Source: Girardinichthys multiradiatus (Eukaryota; Chordata; Actinopteri; Cyprinodontiformes; Goodeidae). Taken from it: a stretch of 64,000 nucleotides of DNA. The stretch is from assembly GCF_021462225.1 (NCBI RefSeq), contig NC_061798.1, positions 19,614,820 through 19,678,819 on the forward strand. Reading direction: 5' to 3'. The notes under the pieces are model-generated. The model was not told where the DNA came from. It ran no database searches and worked only from the letters and a program-made list of their open reading frames with translations. Below are positions 45,700-58,884 of the stretch, in pieces; position 1 is the first letter of the stretch, and the number at the start of each line of letters is the position of its first letter. Position numbers and translations under genes: made by a program.

Positions 45700-46380
45700 T
45701 ATATAACCACCATTCACTGCAATTACAGCGGAAAGTCTCTACCAGCTTTGCACATCTAAAAACTGAAATGTTGACTAATTCTTCTTTGGAAAATGGATGG
45801 ATAATTGTTGTGAACATGTTTTTTTAAGTTCTGCCACAGGTTCTCAAATATATTAAAGTCCAGGACATTTTAAAACATGACTTTGCTTTGATCTAAAACT
45901 GTCCATTGTACCTCCAGCTGTTTGTTTAGTGTCCTGCAGGAAGACAAACCTCTGCCAAAATCCAAAGTCTTTTGCAGCCTCTGACAGGTTTTCTCCTAGT
46001 ATTCTCATGTATTTTAGAAGTCCACCTATCTTTATGTCAACTCTGAGCAGCTTCCATATCCCTGCTAAAGAAAAGCTTGTTCACTAATGTTCTCTGAAAA
46101 ACCTCTGATGCTTTCACAGAACAGTCAGATTAAATTTTACACAGGTGGAATCCATTTACTAATTAGGTGACTTTTGAAGGCAATTGGATGCATATGATTT
46201 TACTTAGGGGCAAACGAGTAAAGGGGCTGAATACAAATACATCTAACTCTTTTCAGATTTTTATCTGTAAAAAAATGTTTAAACCATGTATCATTTTCCT
46301 TACACTTCATAATTCTGTACTACTTTTTGTCCCACTTTCTGTTGATCTTTTAAATAAATAAATAAAATCCCTTGACTTCT
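45700..46380 (-). mobile_element. Tc1-like relic
   Basis: Antisense landmarks are in order: 'ttcactgcaattacagcgga', 'cagcctctgacaggttttct', 'acctctgatgctttcacaga' and 'gatttttatctgtaaaaaaa', with the central catalytic region deleted. The right end has a terminal-repeat-like 'attctgtactactttttg'. Confidence 0.65.
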
Positions 46381-47875
46381 GTGGTTGTTGTGTGGCAAAA
46401 CACTGCTGTATGTGATCATTGTAGAGAAGAACACTTCACAACATAATTTATGCAAATGTAACTATTACATACTCAGCATCTAGACATGATCATCTATCTT
46501 GGTGTGGCAGCTAACAACTGTGAAAAGCTTAACATACTTTAGGTGGTTCTTCAGTTTTCACATTACTCTTGTTAAACTTGCTGTCATTAACAAAACTCCA
46601 GAGCCACACACTAACTTACAACATACTACGATAAACTATCTTACTGTATGGGCCCATGGGGATCTCATATGCCACATATCACTAAGAAAGTACAACACAA
46701 ACAATATTTGTGGTCCTTGGGGTCTTCATAATTCACACTGAGAGTCACTTCCTCAATGTGGTGTGTTTGTGATTTCTTCAGAATGCAGTCCAACAAACAT
46801 CTGGCGGCAAGCATTAGAAACTGCCTGCCATGCACACAAAAATCCACATTTGCAACCCCTCTAAAGATATTTATAACTCTTCCATTTCTGCAAAGCCTCT
46901 GACACTTTACTTTTGTGCTCACTTGGTTGTGGATGGAACAATATTTTTCCCCATTGAGAGAAGTTCAAGAGCAGATCTCTGTCACATGATTTGGACTTCA
47001 CACATGGATCATGAATCATAACTGCAGACTTAACTCAGCAAAGGCATAAAATAGCTAGCTCAGTTGTAGAAAAATGCTAGCTTAGTTAGCCTTTTTAGAG
47101 TGTATTTTTACAATATTGTGTACAATAAAAAGGAACATGTGTCTAAAACATTAAATTGTGAAGCTTGAATTAGGGCCTTTTGACTGTATGCCCCCACTCT
47201 ACGATTTAATTCTAATTCAAATTCATGTCTTTGCACATTTGACCTTTGGGATAGATGATATAAAATATCATACCTATATCTATACATATATAAAATCATA
47301 ACACAGCATATTTGAGGGACATTTCACTTGATCAACTGAAGAGATTTAGGATATTCTGAGTTCATGAGAATGGGACTGACAAGTTAAGTCATACAAGTCA
47401 ACATAAAAACTAATGGACAGATGGACAATCTAAAACCATAATTATACACCCATGCAAAAAATAATGACAACTGTAATGCACTTTTAAAAAGGTAGTTTGG
47501 GCCAAATAAAAACATTTCAAGGACAAATAAGGTTTTACCTATATAATAGTACTTAACCTGTAATTAGACAAATGTTGCAGGTAGGACATTGTTTCATAAG
47601 AACTCAAAATATACAATTAGCTTTACATTTTAAACGCAAGTGCTGAGACTCTTTTGTTGCACATTTATTGGCATCCCTGGTAGAGATGTTAAGAAAATTA
47701 TTCTGCAGTTGCCTAAGCTTGCTCTTTGTAATTTGGAAAAATTCAACTATTGAGTACATTTATTCAGTGCTAAAAAAAAAATCATGTTTTATTTTTTAAC
47801 AAAATCACTGGTGGCATAATTATTAATACCACTAGCAACACATTTAAAAAAATTATAATTTATACTTTACTTTTT

Positions 47876-47930
47876 TTCCTGTGACTCACTATGGAATAAG
47901 CAGTAGAAAATGACTGACTGACTGACTTTT
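47876..47930 (+). repeat. SINE tail fragment
   Basis: 'ctgtgactcactatggaata' plus 'agcagtagaaaatgactgac' with a repeated TGAC end matches the tail of the SINE at 18,010-18,365. Confidence 0.65.
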
Positions 47931-48780
47931 TTCAGTTGATCAGAGTTTGTAAGAACTTTCAATTTACAATCCATAACTTTCTGTTCACTTGGAAATAAAC
48001 ATGACATAAGGCCCATTTCTTTTAGCCATTGGCCACAAGGGTGGATTATTGCCAATATTTATATTGCCCCCATGCACAAGGAAACGTAAAGGAGGTAAGA
48101 AAATATATATCCAAACGTGCACTGTTAGAGATCTGCAGCAAATAGCTGCACCTTTGGGACAGCAAGTCTTGATGGCAACCATTTGATGGTGTCTACATGT
48201 CAGCCTGTTGTTTTGTTGCTATGCCAAAAAACATTGTCTGTCCCACCATCAGAAATGTAAACATGTGAGGTTTCTTAACCTCTCCAGAGAATTTTACTGC
48301 AGCATTGTGTTTTGAGAAGATCAGACTAATATCAAGATCAACTTTAGTTTGAAATAAACCTAATTATACAAATGTAGCTCACTTTTGAGGACAGTCTAGG
48401 CCCTGTGATGTTGTGGGCCTCTTTCTCTTCCAAAAGCCACTTGAACCTTGTGTATTGGTATTGAATTTTTATTTTAAAAAGAATAATCTTTTTGAAATAG
48501 CATTACAATAATTAGAATGAATTACAATAAAAAATACAATAAAAAAAGAAAAGTGAAAATGGGTCTTCATTGAGTCTAAAGAATCTAAAACATTTGGCCA
48601 AATCAACATCACATGAAATGTTGCAGAAGACAACGTTCTGCTCCTATAAGCAAAATGGGTTGTAAAATGTTTGACGAGGAGGTTACCAATAATTTGGTTA
48701 CTTTTTAAAGTTTTATTGGTATTGGAATTTTTCCCCAATTAAAAAATGTTACATTAAAGGTTGGATCTTACGTTTTCAGG

Positions 48781-48830
48781 GTAGGGCATGCTACTGCAAT
48801 AAAAAAAGTAATTTATTTTAAGGCCTTTAC
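48781..48830 (+). repeat. Short interspersed repeat, copy 2
   Basis: Similar to 21,372-21,420: a 'gctactgcaat' block, an A run and 'taatttattttaaggcct'. Confidence 0.4.
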
Positions 48831-49194
48831 ACAACTTTACAAAGGCCAGGAAAGATGAGGTAAGATGAGGTAAGAAAAAAAACATTTAAAAGGAAATGAG
48901 TGATGCAAATGCGTTTTATCTTTACAGCTGGCTCAGCTTGGGGTTATGGGTTTAGCTACAGACTTTCAGGATGACTTGGACAGGAAATAAAGACAAAACA
49001 CCATCCGTGTGTGGCTGAGTACTTGTTGTCATGCAACATACTCTTATGAGAAATGATTGACGTACATAATAGAGCCTTGTTGACTTAATGATTGCCGTTA
49101 ATGCCACGGCCAAAACGCAAAAATCTTACTTTAAGAAGTTATCTCCGTTTGGGAAACCAAAACGTTCAACTAATGAACACACCCACCCTCTCTC

Positions 49195-49400
49195 TCACTA
49201 GCCAATCAGACGCCTGCACTAAGAGCGGAAAGCCAATCAGCATTAACATAGGCGGACACTGGTGGCTGTTGCTAGGGCATATCGCCAATGACTTCACCCG
49301 GTCAAGCCAATGACATCGCACGGAGGAGTCTCATTGGCGTAGGAACACCTAGGAGATGTTTTCTGATTGGACAGCGGTGTAATCAGTCAGTTTCCTGAGT
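49195..49400 (+). promoter_or_regulatory. mxd4: mxd4 promoter with six CCAAT boxes
   Basis: Four direct CCAAT boxes (49,202, 49,233, 49,285, 49,307) and two inverted ATTGG boxes (49,333, 49,366) fall within 169 bp. They are 22-52 bp apart, directly upstream of mxd4 exon 1. CCAAT arrays with about 30-bp spacing bind NF-Y in many TATA-less vertebrate promoters. No TATA box is seen at a suitable distance. The transcription start is probably near 49,400 (inference). Confidence 0.7.
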
Positions 49401-49605
49401 TTAGGTGCTGCTGCTACTGTAGTTTGGAGTCGTCAGGACTCAGAAGTGAACGTAGCAGCGTTAAGGCACCGCTGAAGAACAGTTTTTATTTTCCACCATC
49501 ATTCCATTATTTTATGAATTGTATATTTGTGTAGAAACATATATATATATATATATATATATATTTTTCTTTCTATTTTTTAAAGAATAGCAAGACCCGG
49601 AGAAG
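49401..49605 (+). other. mxd4: mxd4 5' leader (inferred)
   Basis: Sequence between the CCAAT array and the start codon. It includes a (TA)n run at about 49,540-49,563 and a T-rich tract. The context of the ATG, GAAGATGG, has a G at +4. A spliced leader cannot be excluded. Confidence 0.5.
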
Positions 49606-49669
49606 ATGGAACTGAATTCTCTTTTAATTTTGCTGGAGGCTGCAGAATATTTGGAGAGAAGAGACAGAG
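49606..49669 (+). CDS. mxd4: mxd4 exon 1 (SIN3-interaction domain)
   Basis: The exon begins at ATG and encodes MELNSLLILLEAAEYLERRD plus R and the first base of a Glu codon. This is the N-terminal SIN3-interaction helix of the MXD family, and MELNSLLILLEAAEYLERRDRE is the MXD4 form rather than that of MXD1 or MXD3. MXD4 pairs with MAX on E-boxes and recruits SIN3 corepressor, opposing MYC in the nucleus. The donor is GAG|GTATTT. Intron 1 is 452 bp and the split Glu codon is completed at 50,122. Confidence 0.93.
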
Positions 49670-50121
49670 GTATTTAAAGCTGAAGTGACAGGCATTCATA
49701 TGAAGGAGTTGTTTTGTGACTAAGTAAATTAGGAGAAGATACGATTGAATTCTGCTGGTGTTTTAACACATATCCTGCCTATAGTGCAGGTATGATGTCA
49801 CTTGTTTCTCAATGGGACACAGACAAGGCGATGGGTATAAAGTGGACGCAGAAACATGATGTGCTTCAGAAAGAATGATGTAATCTATTTTTTTGTTTAT
49901 ATATGTGTGTTTACGTTTTTTGTTTTTATATATGAAAACGGTTTTAAAAACAGTTGCATTAAAAACACGTTTTATTTTGCACTCTGTGCCTTTGGATAAA
50001 AACAGTGGCGGTGAAAAGCTTAACTCTTGAAATGATTGAGCCATCATAGCAATTTCACATGTTCCCAAAATGACTTATTCGCTATCAGTAAACTAACATT
50101 TTGTTCTATGTGTGTCTACAG

Positions 50122-50221
50122 AGGCAGAGCACGGTTATGCGTCTGTTTTACCGTACAGCAGCGACTTTTCCCGAAAGAAAACGAAAGCCACACCAATTTC
50201 CAGAAAAGCTCTGAACAATAG
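50122..50221 (+). CDS. mxd4: mxd4 exon 2
   Basis: This 100-bp exon follows an acceptor TGTGTCTACAG. It encodes the rest of Glu22, then AEHGYASVLPYSSDFSRKKT and KATPISRKALNN, ending in the first two bases of an Arg codon before GTAAAT. AEHGYASVLP is shared by the MXD family, and the linker matches MXD4 best. The phase agrees with exon 3 at 58,256. Intron 2 is about 8.0 kb and contains a LINE fragment. Confidence 0.92.
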
Positions 50222-53200
50222 GTAAATATACATAGCTGTCTAAGTCTTGCCTTCGTGTGCCATGTCATTGTAAACTCTAGTGGTGCAGTAGCATGTGTAT
50301 AACAGCCCTGCTGGTATGCATGCATGTATGTCTGGGCTGGGCTCGGATCAGTGTGTTTTGGTCTCTCCAATCAACAGTGCCACGCGTACACTGTCAACTC
50401 TCCTGCCTCTGTCTGTTTCACTGATTCCCTCCCCATGCTGAGAGCCCAGAGAGAGAGAGAGAAAGAGCAAAACACACGCACACCCGACATGCATCTAACC
50501 TTTCGTTTCTGCAGCATGTCTCGCACAGCTTGCAATACTTTAACAGGAGTTAAAATGTTGCGTTTTTCAGTGTTTTGTTTGGTGTGTCTGGTTGCAAAAT
50601 GAAAGTCCTGCAAAAGAAAAACAGAGAGTGTCACAGGGTCGCATTTTGGTTTGAACCGTCCGTGTTTTTTCAGTTTTTTTTCTTCAGACCTTGCTGAATG
50701 GCCTCTCCCACTGAGAAAACACATACTTAAAACGTTCTACTGAGCTGAATTACACAAATGCAGCTTTCAGTTTTGGTTCCGTTTTGCCTTATGATTTCAA
50801 ATGCTAAAGGTCAATATTTAATCCTTTTCTCAGAATAGCTCAGGGTTCACCCCCTGATGCAATGAGATTTTGTGTCTTATTTATATTTTATGTGAGTTGC
50901 ATATCAGCTTATTTCACTTGGTACGTTTTTGGTTTTATTGGATTATGAAAAGAAACAATCATAGTAATTTAATTTACTTTTGTATTATTTTCTGCAAAAC
51001 TTTAATAGTGAGAGATTTTGACCCACCAATGACCACAAAATTACTCTGAGTGACTTCCTGCTGTTAAATATTATTTACTGGTGTTATATAACCACATTTC
51101 CATATAGCAGAGCATGAGTAGATTATAGAATATTAATTTAAATTGTTGTTTGTCAGTGCACATAAATCTCCCTGTAGTGATGCATGGTCAGTACAAAATG
51201 TCCCGCTGCACTCTGAACTATTTAGTACATGAAAAAGTTGGGTATCAAGCAACCAAAGCTACAGAGATATGAAAGGGCAAAGTTACCAACACCCACCCAA
51301 AATACCCCTGTGGGCAGTAAACAACCATTTTCAACCCAGGTACGTAACCGTTATATATTAGTATATTTCTTCTTGCAATATTTCCATAGATTGTGGTTCT
51401 CTTATGAAAACATAAGAGATTACATCTTCAAACTAAACTTATGTAACCCCGAGCGACATCCTCATGACTTAAATTTGACAATTGACTTTAAATGATCAAA
51501 GTGGGTACAAAGCATCCCTGATATGGGTGCAAAATGAAACAAGTGCAGGTGGCTGCAACCATAACATTTTTAAATTTTGGTATAGCTTGATACTGGCAAC
51601 AGTTTCATGCCTATAAGCATCTAATAGTTTACCTACAGTAGATAACACACTTGATGTCTTCATTCAGTTTAAATCCAGATTATTTGGGCGTGCAGGCCTA
51701 AGATAACAGTTAGTCTGAGTGGGAACAGGACCTTAGTGGACGTCTGCCGTCTTAAAACCATTCCAGTATGTCATAGCGGCCTTTAGAAACACTATTTTAC
51801 TGAGCTTTTAACCGTCACCACGTTGGCAGTAGATGGTTATTTACAGAGAAGCCTTGATTATTTACAGGAAATACAGGGAGGAGGCAGTGCACCACTGATG
51901 ATCTTCCAGTGTGAAACTCATAGTGAGAGCAGAACATTTCAACTTTTTCAAAGTAAATTATAGAATAATTATTACTAATAAAAACTTTAGACAGTGTAAA
52001 AATCTTTAAAATTGCGATCTTTTAAACAGTTTTGTTTTTCTGCTAGGTATAATCTGATTGGAAAGAATTTACAAGTTCCACTTTCAGTAATGTTACACAC
52101 AGGAATGCCACTGGTGGTGCACAACCTCCCATCTCCATTTCTGGTTATAAATGATTTCACGGAAAATAATCATCCAATGCAAACGTAGCAAGGGTTTAAA
52201 GGCTTATTTATACTAAAGGAAGATGTTATTTACTGCAGGAAAGATGTAGAACTCTGCTGCAGAAACCTTGAACCAGCCCTTTAAGCCTGAGGGTCTATTT
52301 TCAAAAAAATGCAAATGGCATTTCTCAACTTGTACAATGCCTAAACTGCTAATCTAACAGAAAGGTTCTGGAGGATGATGTGGATGTGAAAATGTGAGAG
52401 TAAATTATTCTGGGCCTGAGTAAATAAGGTTTAAATGGCCAAAAATAAATTCTGCCTAACAAAAAACAGAAACCAAACCTTCCATACAAAACCTCTTACC
52501 CTTGCTGTAAAGAAGGAAACAAACACATTTAATTGTAACTACAACATCCTAGTGAAACCTGTAGCTAGTCTGGTGTCAACACAAAAAGCAATTGAAAGGT
52601 TATACATGTTTAGACTGGTTTTTTTTGCATTGCATTGCTGTGGTCAGTGGATATAAGAATGAAGTAGATACTTCAGAGAGGAGTCTCAGATGAAGACCTG
52701 GACATATGACGTGTGTGTGTGTCGGTCTCAGAGTTAGTCAGCAACGACCGTGTTATTGTTGCTAAAGAGGCCAAGTCCCTTGTAAGGGGACCCTCGGGTT
52801 TAAGAGGTTAACATGTTGACAAACTGCAGCTAATCTATAAATATTACAGGCTGTAGCCTATTTGAAATGTCAATTTAGTAATTAATCGGGTAATAAGTCC
52901 TTTAAGCTCTTGTTGCTCAAAACAGAGTTGTACCACCGGATTGACCTTTCTTTCATTTGTCTGTAGACTCTGTTGAATCAAGTGCAGACACACCCTCAGT
53001 AGGCTGCCAATCTGGTCTTTCTTTGACACTATATGCATTTTTTGTGGGTTATTTGATCCAGGTGTGTAATGGTGAATATATTCGGTCAGTAACTACCTAT
53101 TATTCTGCATAAATTAGTTATTTGACAGTCCAAAGGAACTTGTATGACTTATTTGTTTGTATAAAGCATCCCATTCAAAAAAAAAGCTTGATTTGTGGCA

Positions 53201-56035
53201 TAGTAGCAAAATCACTTCACAGTAGTCAAACTATGAGGTGTGTCATTGGTTGAGGTTAAGGTGGAAAGCTACACCTGGTTTGATCTGGGTCCAGCTTTGT
53301 AAGATCATAAGTGATACTGCAAGGGTAGCAAGTGTATCCAGGTCCTACCGCATTCTGTTAATACTTCAAGGAAATTCATCTGTTCAAACGGCTGAATGAT
53401 GAAAGGGAATGCGGATGTGCCCACTAGGTGTGGTGGCCAACACACACATATACACACACCTGTGGAGACGCCCACCAGGTGTGAGGTCTGCCTTTAACGA
53501 CACCTTGCTGTAACTACCCTGCATCCAAATTCTCCTGCATCATTTGTAGATATAGACAGGAACTTTAGGGTGGAGTCTTGACCTGAAGCAGACTGTAATA
53601 ATAAGTAGGCTTTAGAGAATTTTAAAATATGGTCAAATCTTTTAAAATTAGAACAGGTGAAATGTTTTTGAGCTGGTTCTGTGAGAAAAAGAGACCATAT
53701 CCATATAAAATGAAGCAATCCTGATATAGGTGCTTTTGCATTATTGCTGTATTTTGATTATCTTGGTGCCTGTTTCACGAATTCTTCTCTGTATTATACA
53801 CAAATGTAAATAGCCACATGAAAAAGAGTTTTATTTGCAGCTTTGAATTCCTTCCTGTGAGTAGGGAAATGCTGTGTTACTTCCTTCTAAAGACTGATGT
53901 GGAGCTTCATTAGTTTTGCATGCCAGACAGTGTGTTTTTACATAACATGTAAAAGTTTGTGTTAACCTGCGGCTGCGGGCATTCCCTTCCTCCCCTTGAT
54001 TTCCTAGTTGTGCCCTGTGCTTTGACTGGGACATTTCTAACTTCCACCGTGCTAGGAGCAAAACTCTTTGTCTGCTTTTTTAGATCTGCTGCAGTGTGAC
54101 ATCCTGTGCTCCTTCTGGGATGACATTGTGTAGATGGGTCAGTCGCACGGCGTCGTTGTTTGCTGGACAGCTGTGGGAACCACTGCTTTCGTAATCTCGT
54201 CGGCTCTGGAGTGGTGGAAAGCCTGAAAAGGACTTGTTGTCAGCCTGGCCCCTTTTGTTACTATTTTTGTTTTTGTTGCTACGGTATCCATGACCGCCTC
54301 ATGAACGGAGGGCCTGTTTCAGTTGCCCTCCTGGCCGCTGGCATGTCATAATGGGTGGCGGGGAGGGGGTTCTTTCCTTGGAATAGCCCACACACTGAGG
54401 AATTCTGCAGCATCTGAAGCCTCCAGACGTCTGAGGGGGTTTTTATTCCATATCCTCGCCGCTGATAAGCCATCGTGCAGAAACGGCAGCAGTGAGTGCT
54501 GTGTGCATGCTGTGCCACAGATACTGCACTAAGGATCAGCTCTGCTCTCCCGGCAACTTATTTTTCCCCATTTTGATCCGACTGAAAAAAAAAAATGTAA
54601 ATGTGAGGCTCTGCTTTTACAATAATATTTTAAAGTTCTGAATGTTGCAAATTTCTGTCACGAAGCTTGTTTGAAAGTTCTCCAGCTACACAGAAATGTT
54701 CCAGTGCTTCACTTCCGTAAGCAGTAGAAAATTGGCGAAAATCTGCAGCCAGCAGGGGTGTGACCTTCTTCTGCAGCTGGATGTCTCCCCTTGTAAATGT
54801 CGATCAGTTTTCCACTTCAGCTTAAAGGCGTTTCAGCCCTTTTGTCCGCACAGAACGGCTTTAGTTGTAGCATAACCTGTTTACTGCATGTTCTTTGAAA
54901 CATATTTCATTTGCTTAAGATCAGATCCCAACCATCCCCTCATCTGATTTAAAAATCCTTGTCAAAAACCCTGTTGTTTGCTTAGGTTCATGTTCCTGTT
55001 ATATGACCTATTTTCTGTTGATATTCCGTTCACTGCCAGATGTGCTGCCGTTTTGCTGTACGGTTTGTTGTTATGCTTAGATGTAGCAAATCAGGGCCAA
55101 ACCATCACATTATGGCTGCTATGTTGTAATAAGGTGCCTTTGTTTTGATTGAATATGTTGTTTTTGACTCCCGGTCAGTTTGCAGCTTTGCTGATTCGTA
55201 CCCATATTTCATAACCTCACGTTTCCTCCATTTGTTACCTGTACACAAACCATTTTATACCCATTTTCCTAACCATTGTATTCAGTTATTTTTCTAGGTA
55301 AGTAAGTATTTTGATAAATTATGGAGATAAATAGCCATAAAAACGCACAAATCTCTATTATAATTGAATTAAATTGTATAATAATTTCTGTGATTTCATA
55401 TTAATCCCTAATTCTATTAGTAATGGTTGTGATCCCAGTTTGAGTGGGTAGTCTCTTATGAAATCACACGCATATTCAAACAAAAATATATAGCAGATTT
55501 TATTTAACAGACTCAAATGATCATCTTTCCTTAAAGTTGACTTCATATTATTATGTTATAGAAAATTACTTTAACTGATTTGTTGTCAAAGCAGGTACGA
55601 ACTGACCCCAAGGTGGGTACAAATTTGCCCGGTTAGGAAACGTCGCATGGCAAGTGGTGCCTTTTCTTGCTGGAAAAAGTGAATTTTGTTTTATGCAGTA
55701 CACTACAGCTGCCTTGTTTTAAAAGTCAGTGTGATTCTTTAATTGTTGTTGTTTACTGCAGGTCATTTTGCCCCTTCACCAGTTCCAACCCCCATTTTAT
55801 ACCCTTTCCCATTTTGTCCCAATTAGGGGGGTGGGCAGTATGGACTAAAATTTTAACCTGATATTTTGTGCTCTTTCCATTTGCACTTTTTTTAAATCAA
55901 ACTGGCTCTAACTCTGTCCACATCATAAGATCAAAACTTCAAAAAATAAAATGTACCTGTTATCAAAAACTGTATTTTAGTCGTCCTGTTTTACAAAGAA
56001 GTTCAGCTGCGCTACTAAACAGCACAAAATAACTA
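50222..56035 (+). other. mxd4 intron 2, proximal part
   Basis: About 5.8 kb with no further exon seen. Sequence is largely unique-looking, with few recognisable transposons compared with the intergenic region. That is compatible with some conserved regulatory content, but nothing specific can be shown. Confidence 0.4.
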
Positions 56036-56039
56036 CGCA

Positions 56040-56996
56040 TTGCCAGCACTAAGTCGGACCTGTTCCCGGTGCATGTTGGACTCCGACAGGGCTGCCCTTT
56101 GTCACCGTCTAGAAATCCTGTCCATAAAACGTATGAACAGGATTTCTAGACGCAGCCAAGGGCCTGAGGGGGTCTGGTTTGGGGACCAGTGGCTCTTGTC
56201 TCTTCTTGCAGATGACGTGGTCCTGCTGGCCCCCTCTAGCCAAGACTTACAGCATTCGCAGAGGCGGTTCGCAGCCGAGTGTGAAGCGGCTGGGTTGAAG
56301 ATCAGCTCCTCCAAGTCAGAGGTCATGGTTCTCAACCTGAAAAGGGTGGCTTGTCCTCTTCATGTTGGAGGGGAGTTCCTGCCTCAAGTGGAGGAGTTCA
56401 AGTATCTCGGGGTCTTGTTCACAAGTGAGGGAAGAATGGAGCGGGAGATTGAAAGACGGATCGGTGCGGCTGCCGCAGTAATGGGGGCACTTCGCCAGCT
56501 CATTGTGGTGAAGAGAGAGCTGAGCCGAAATGCGAAGCTCTTGATTTACCGGTCAGTCTACGTTCCTACACTCACCTATGGCCATGAACTTTGGGTCATG
56601 ACCGGAAGAACGAGATCCCGGATACAAGCGGCTGAAATGAGCTTCCTCCATAGGGTGGCCGGGCACTCCCTTAGAGATAGGGTGGCTCGAAGTAGAGCCG
56701 CTGCTCCTCCACATCGAGAGGAGCCAGTTGAGGTGGATTGGGCATCTATAACGGATGCCTCCTGGACGCCTTCCTCGGGAGATGTTCCAGGCACGTCCCA
56801 CCGGGAGGAGGCCCAGGACACGGCCCAGGACACGCTGGAGGGACTATGTCTCTCAGCTAGCAAGGGAACGCCTTGGGCTCCCCCTGGAGGAGCTGGAGGA
56901 GGTGTCTGGGCAGAGGGACGTCTGGGTGACTCTGCAGAGTCTGCTGCCCCCACGACCCGGTCCCGGATAAGCGGAAGACGACGAGTACGAGTACAA
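56040..56996 (+). mobile_element. LINE reverse transcriptase fragment
   Basis: A 326-codon frame carries the second half of a non-LTR reverse transcriptase. It has the catalytic LLADDVVLLAPSSQDLQH, a KSEVMVL motif, VEEFKYLGVLF and LIYRSVYVPTLTYGHELWVM. After RDRVARS a deletion shifts the frame, and the true C-terminus continues in another frame to 56,970 (PTGRRPRTRPRTRWRDYVSQ, then LLPPRPGPG). It is 5' truncated and ends with short GAC/GAGTAC-type repeats. A hairpin-type rearrangement lies at 56,108-56,150. The clade (RTE- or Rex-like) is not settled. It is inserted in mxd4 intron 2, sense to the gene. Confidence 0.85.
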
Positions 56997-56999
56997 AGG

Positions 57000-58255
57000 C
57001 CTAAATTTCATATAATTTAATTTAAACATGTATGTTGTTTTGCAATTTTATATTCATTTTGGTTTTGTTCCCGGTTTGAGCCAGTAGATAGTAGTTTATG
57101 GGACTGATAAATCACATTTAATTGCAGTGAACAGTGAGAAGATTATTCAAATGACTTCAAATCAGTGGTTTTCCAAGTGGGTGTGAAACATCCTCAGTGG
57201 CAGAGGGCTGCATTTCATACCTGAAAACCGCTGCTAAAAAATGACCAAAACAGCAAAAGCATAAAAACACCAAAGTCTGAAAGAATTAAACAGATAAATA
57301 ATTTTCTTAAATGCTTAAATTTCTCTTATAGTTTAATAAAATGGTAACTTTTTTTGGGCTATTTTATATGACACTCTGGTTGTTTTTACATTTTTCCAAG
57401 CATTATTTTTTCAAAAATAAAAGCAGAATTGTTTTTACAGTTTTTGTTTTTCCTTTTTTTGGTATACTGAAGACAGATGTGAATATTTTCTAAAGAGCTT
57501 TGTGTGGTGTTTCCTTATTAGTGGATTTGATATTAACATTAGCCAAAGTGAAAGAGGTCTTAAGATGCTTAGAGGCATCGGAGTTCCTTTGTGAGGAAGC
57601 TGAGTGTAACAGCTTATTACACACCTTAGTCCGAGGGTTATCTTTGTTGGCTGACCCCTCCCCGGCAGGTTAACAATGGTCTTGAGTTTCCACCATCTGT
57701 ACAGACTGTACTCGCTGAGGATTCGTGTAATACAAACTCCTCATTAACCTTTAACCTTTCCGCCCTGATGATCGTCAACTGCCCTGAGAAGCTCAGACCT
57801 AGATCGATCTGTGTTCTTTTAATAACACGTTGACTCTTTACTACCTTTCTTACCTTAAATAATAATTTCTTTAATCACCTTAGTAAATATTAATACTGTA
57901 TGAAAATCTGATGATGCGTTGGGACAGGCAACCTGTGGCCATGCTTGTACACGTTTCTGCGCTTTTTCAGTCAAATTTCAGTCAATATATAGATTTCTTC
58001 ACTTTTAGAGCCTTTTTGTTGCATTTCTTTATTTTCTACCTAAGACCTCAATGTGCGTTGTAACCACATGCAGGTAAATCAAAACCTCTCTGATCTCTTT
58101 GGATATTTTCATCTGACACTTTGTTGCTTCAATGTGTTGTACATTTACATAAAAACTTATTTTGCCTCTTACCATTACACAGAATCTTTCCGGTTACGTC
58201 ATACATTTTGGGCATTATGATTTTCAGTCCTGACAGTGGTCTTTTCTTCTTTCAG
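57000..58255 (+). other. mxd4 intron 2, distal part
   Basis: No exon or named repeat until the polypyrimidine tract and acceptor at 58,240-58,255. Confidence 0.4.
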
Positions 58256-58285
58256 ATCGTCACACAACGAGCTCGAGAAACACAG
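58256..58285 (+). CDS. mxd4: mxd4 exon 3 (start of bHLH basic region)
   Basis: This 30-bp exon sits between TTCTTTCAG and GTAAGT-type sites. It completes an Arg codon and encodes SSHNELEKH plus two bases of the next codon. SxHNELEKxRRA is the DNA-contacting basic region of MXD proteins, and a 30-bp exon here fits the family gene structure. The next exon (helix-loop-helix and zipper) is not found by 64,000, so intron 3 exceeds 5.7 kb. Confidence 0.92.
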
Positions 58286-58884
58286 GTAAGTTGACATCTA
58301 ACTCTCTGCAACCCTCCCCGTTTTTCTTATGTCCATTTTATTTTCTGATGGTGTTTCTGAGCTGCTCCCGGCTGCAGGTAGATGTCAAATTTATTCCTGT
58401 AGGTGAAAATCAACCTGCCATGCTGATCAGATGTGAGGTCATCTTCAAAGAGTGAAAGATTTAGATGATTAATTCCTTGTGTCTGAAATCAGATAATGAG
58501 ATGATTTCAAAGAGCAGCACGACATGCATTAGATCTGTCTCCATTTCATGGCTGAAATTCGCAGGCAGACGGGGAAATCCTGTCAGAAATGCGATAATCC
58601 TGTCCAGAATAACGCTGTTAATGGAGGCAGGGAGAATCTGGCCTTTTTTTTTGACATTTCTCCAGACTCAGAAGTCCACAGATGGCACGGCACGCACACT
58701 CTGATCCTGCCTTTTCCCAGCATGCCCCACTCTGAAGCACAAAATTGTTTTTCTTCTGCTTATTTTTGGGAACGACTCTCACGACTCATGGTGTGGGTAT
58801 GAGAAGCACAGATGACTGTTTTTGCTCTGGTTTGACTTTATCTTGCCAGGAAGCAAACTCTACCTAAACAAAAGAGTGATTTTC

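Larger units (their letters stand above)
46381..49190. other. Intergenic, little recognised
   Basis: AT-rich sequence with no supported gene. It holds a SINE tail (47,876-47,930), a short repeat (48,781-48,830) and possible transposon scraps around 47,450-47,870 that I cannot assign. Confidence 0.4.

Noticed and set aside
26422..49190. A host gene in the long interval between wbp1 and mxd4
   Set aside because: All recognisable coding sequence there belongs to Tc1 or Ty3/gypsy elements.
54060..54530. Short frames on both strands in mxd4 intron 2
   Set aside because: No domain or splice support, and the phase does not fit mxd4 exon 2 to exon 3, which already join correctly.
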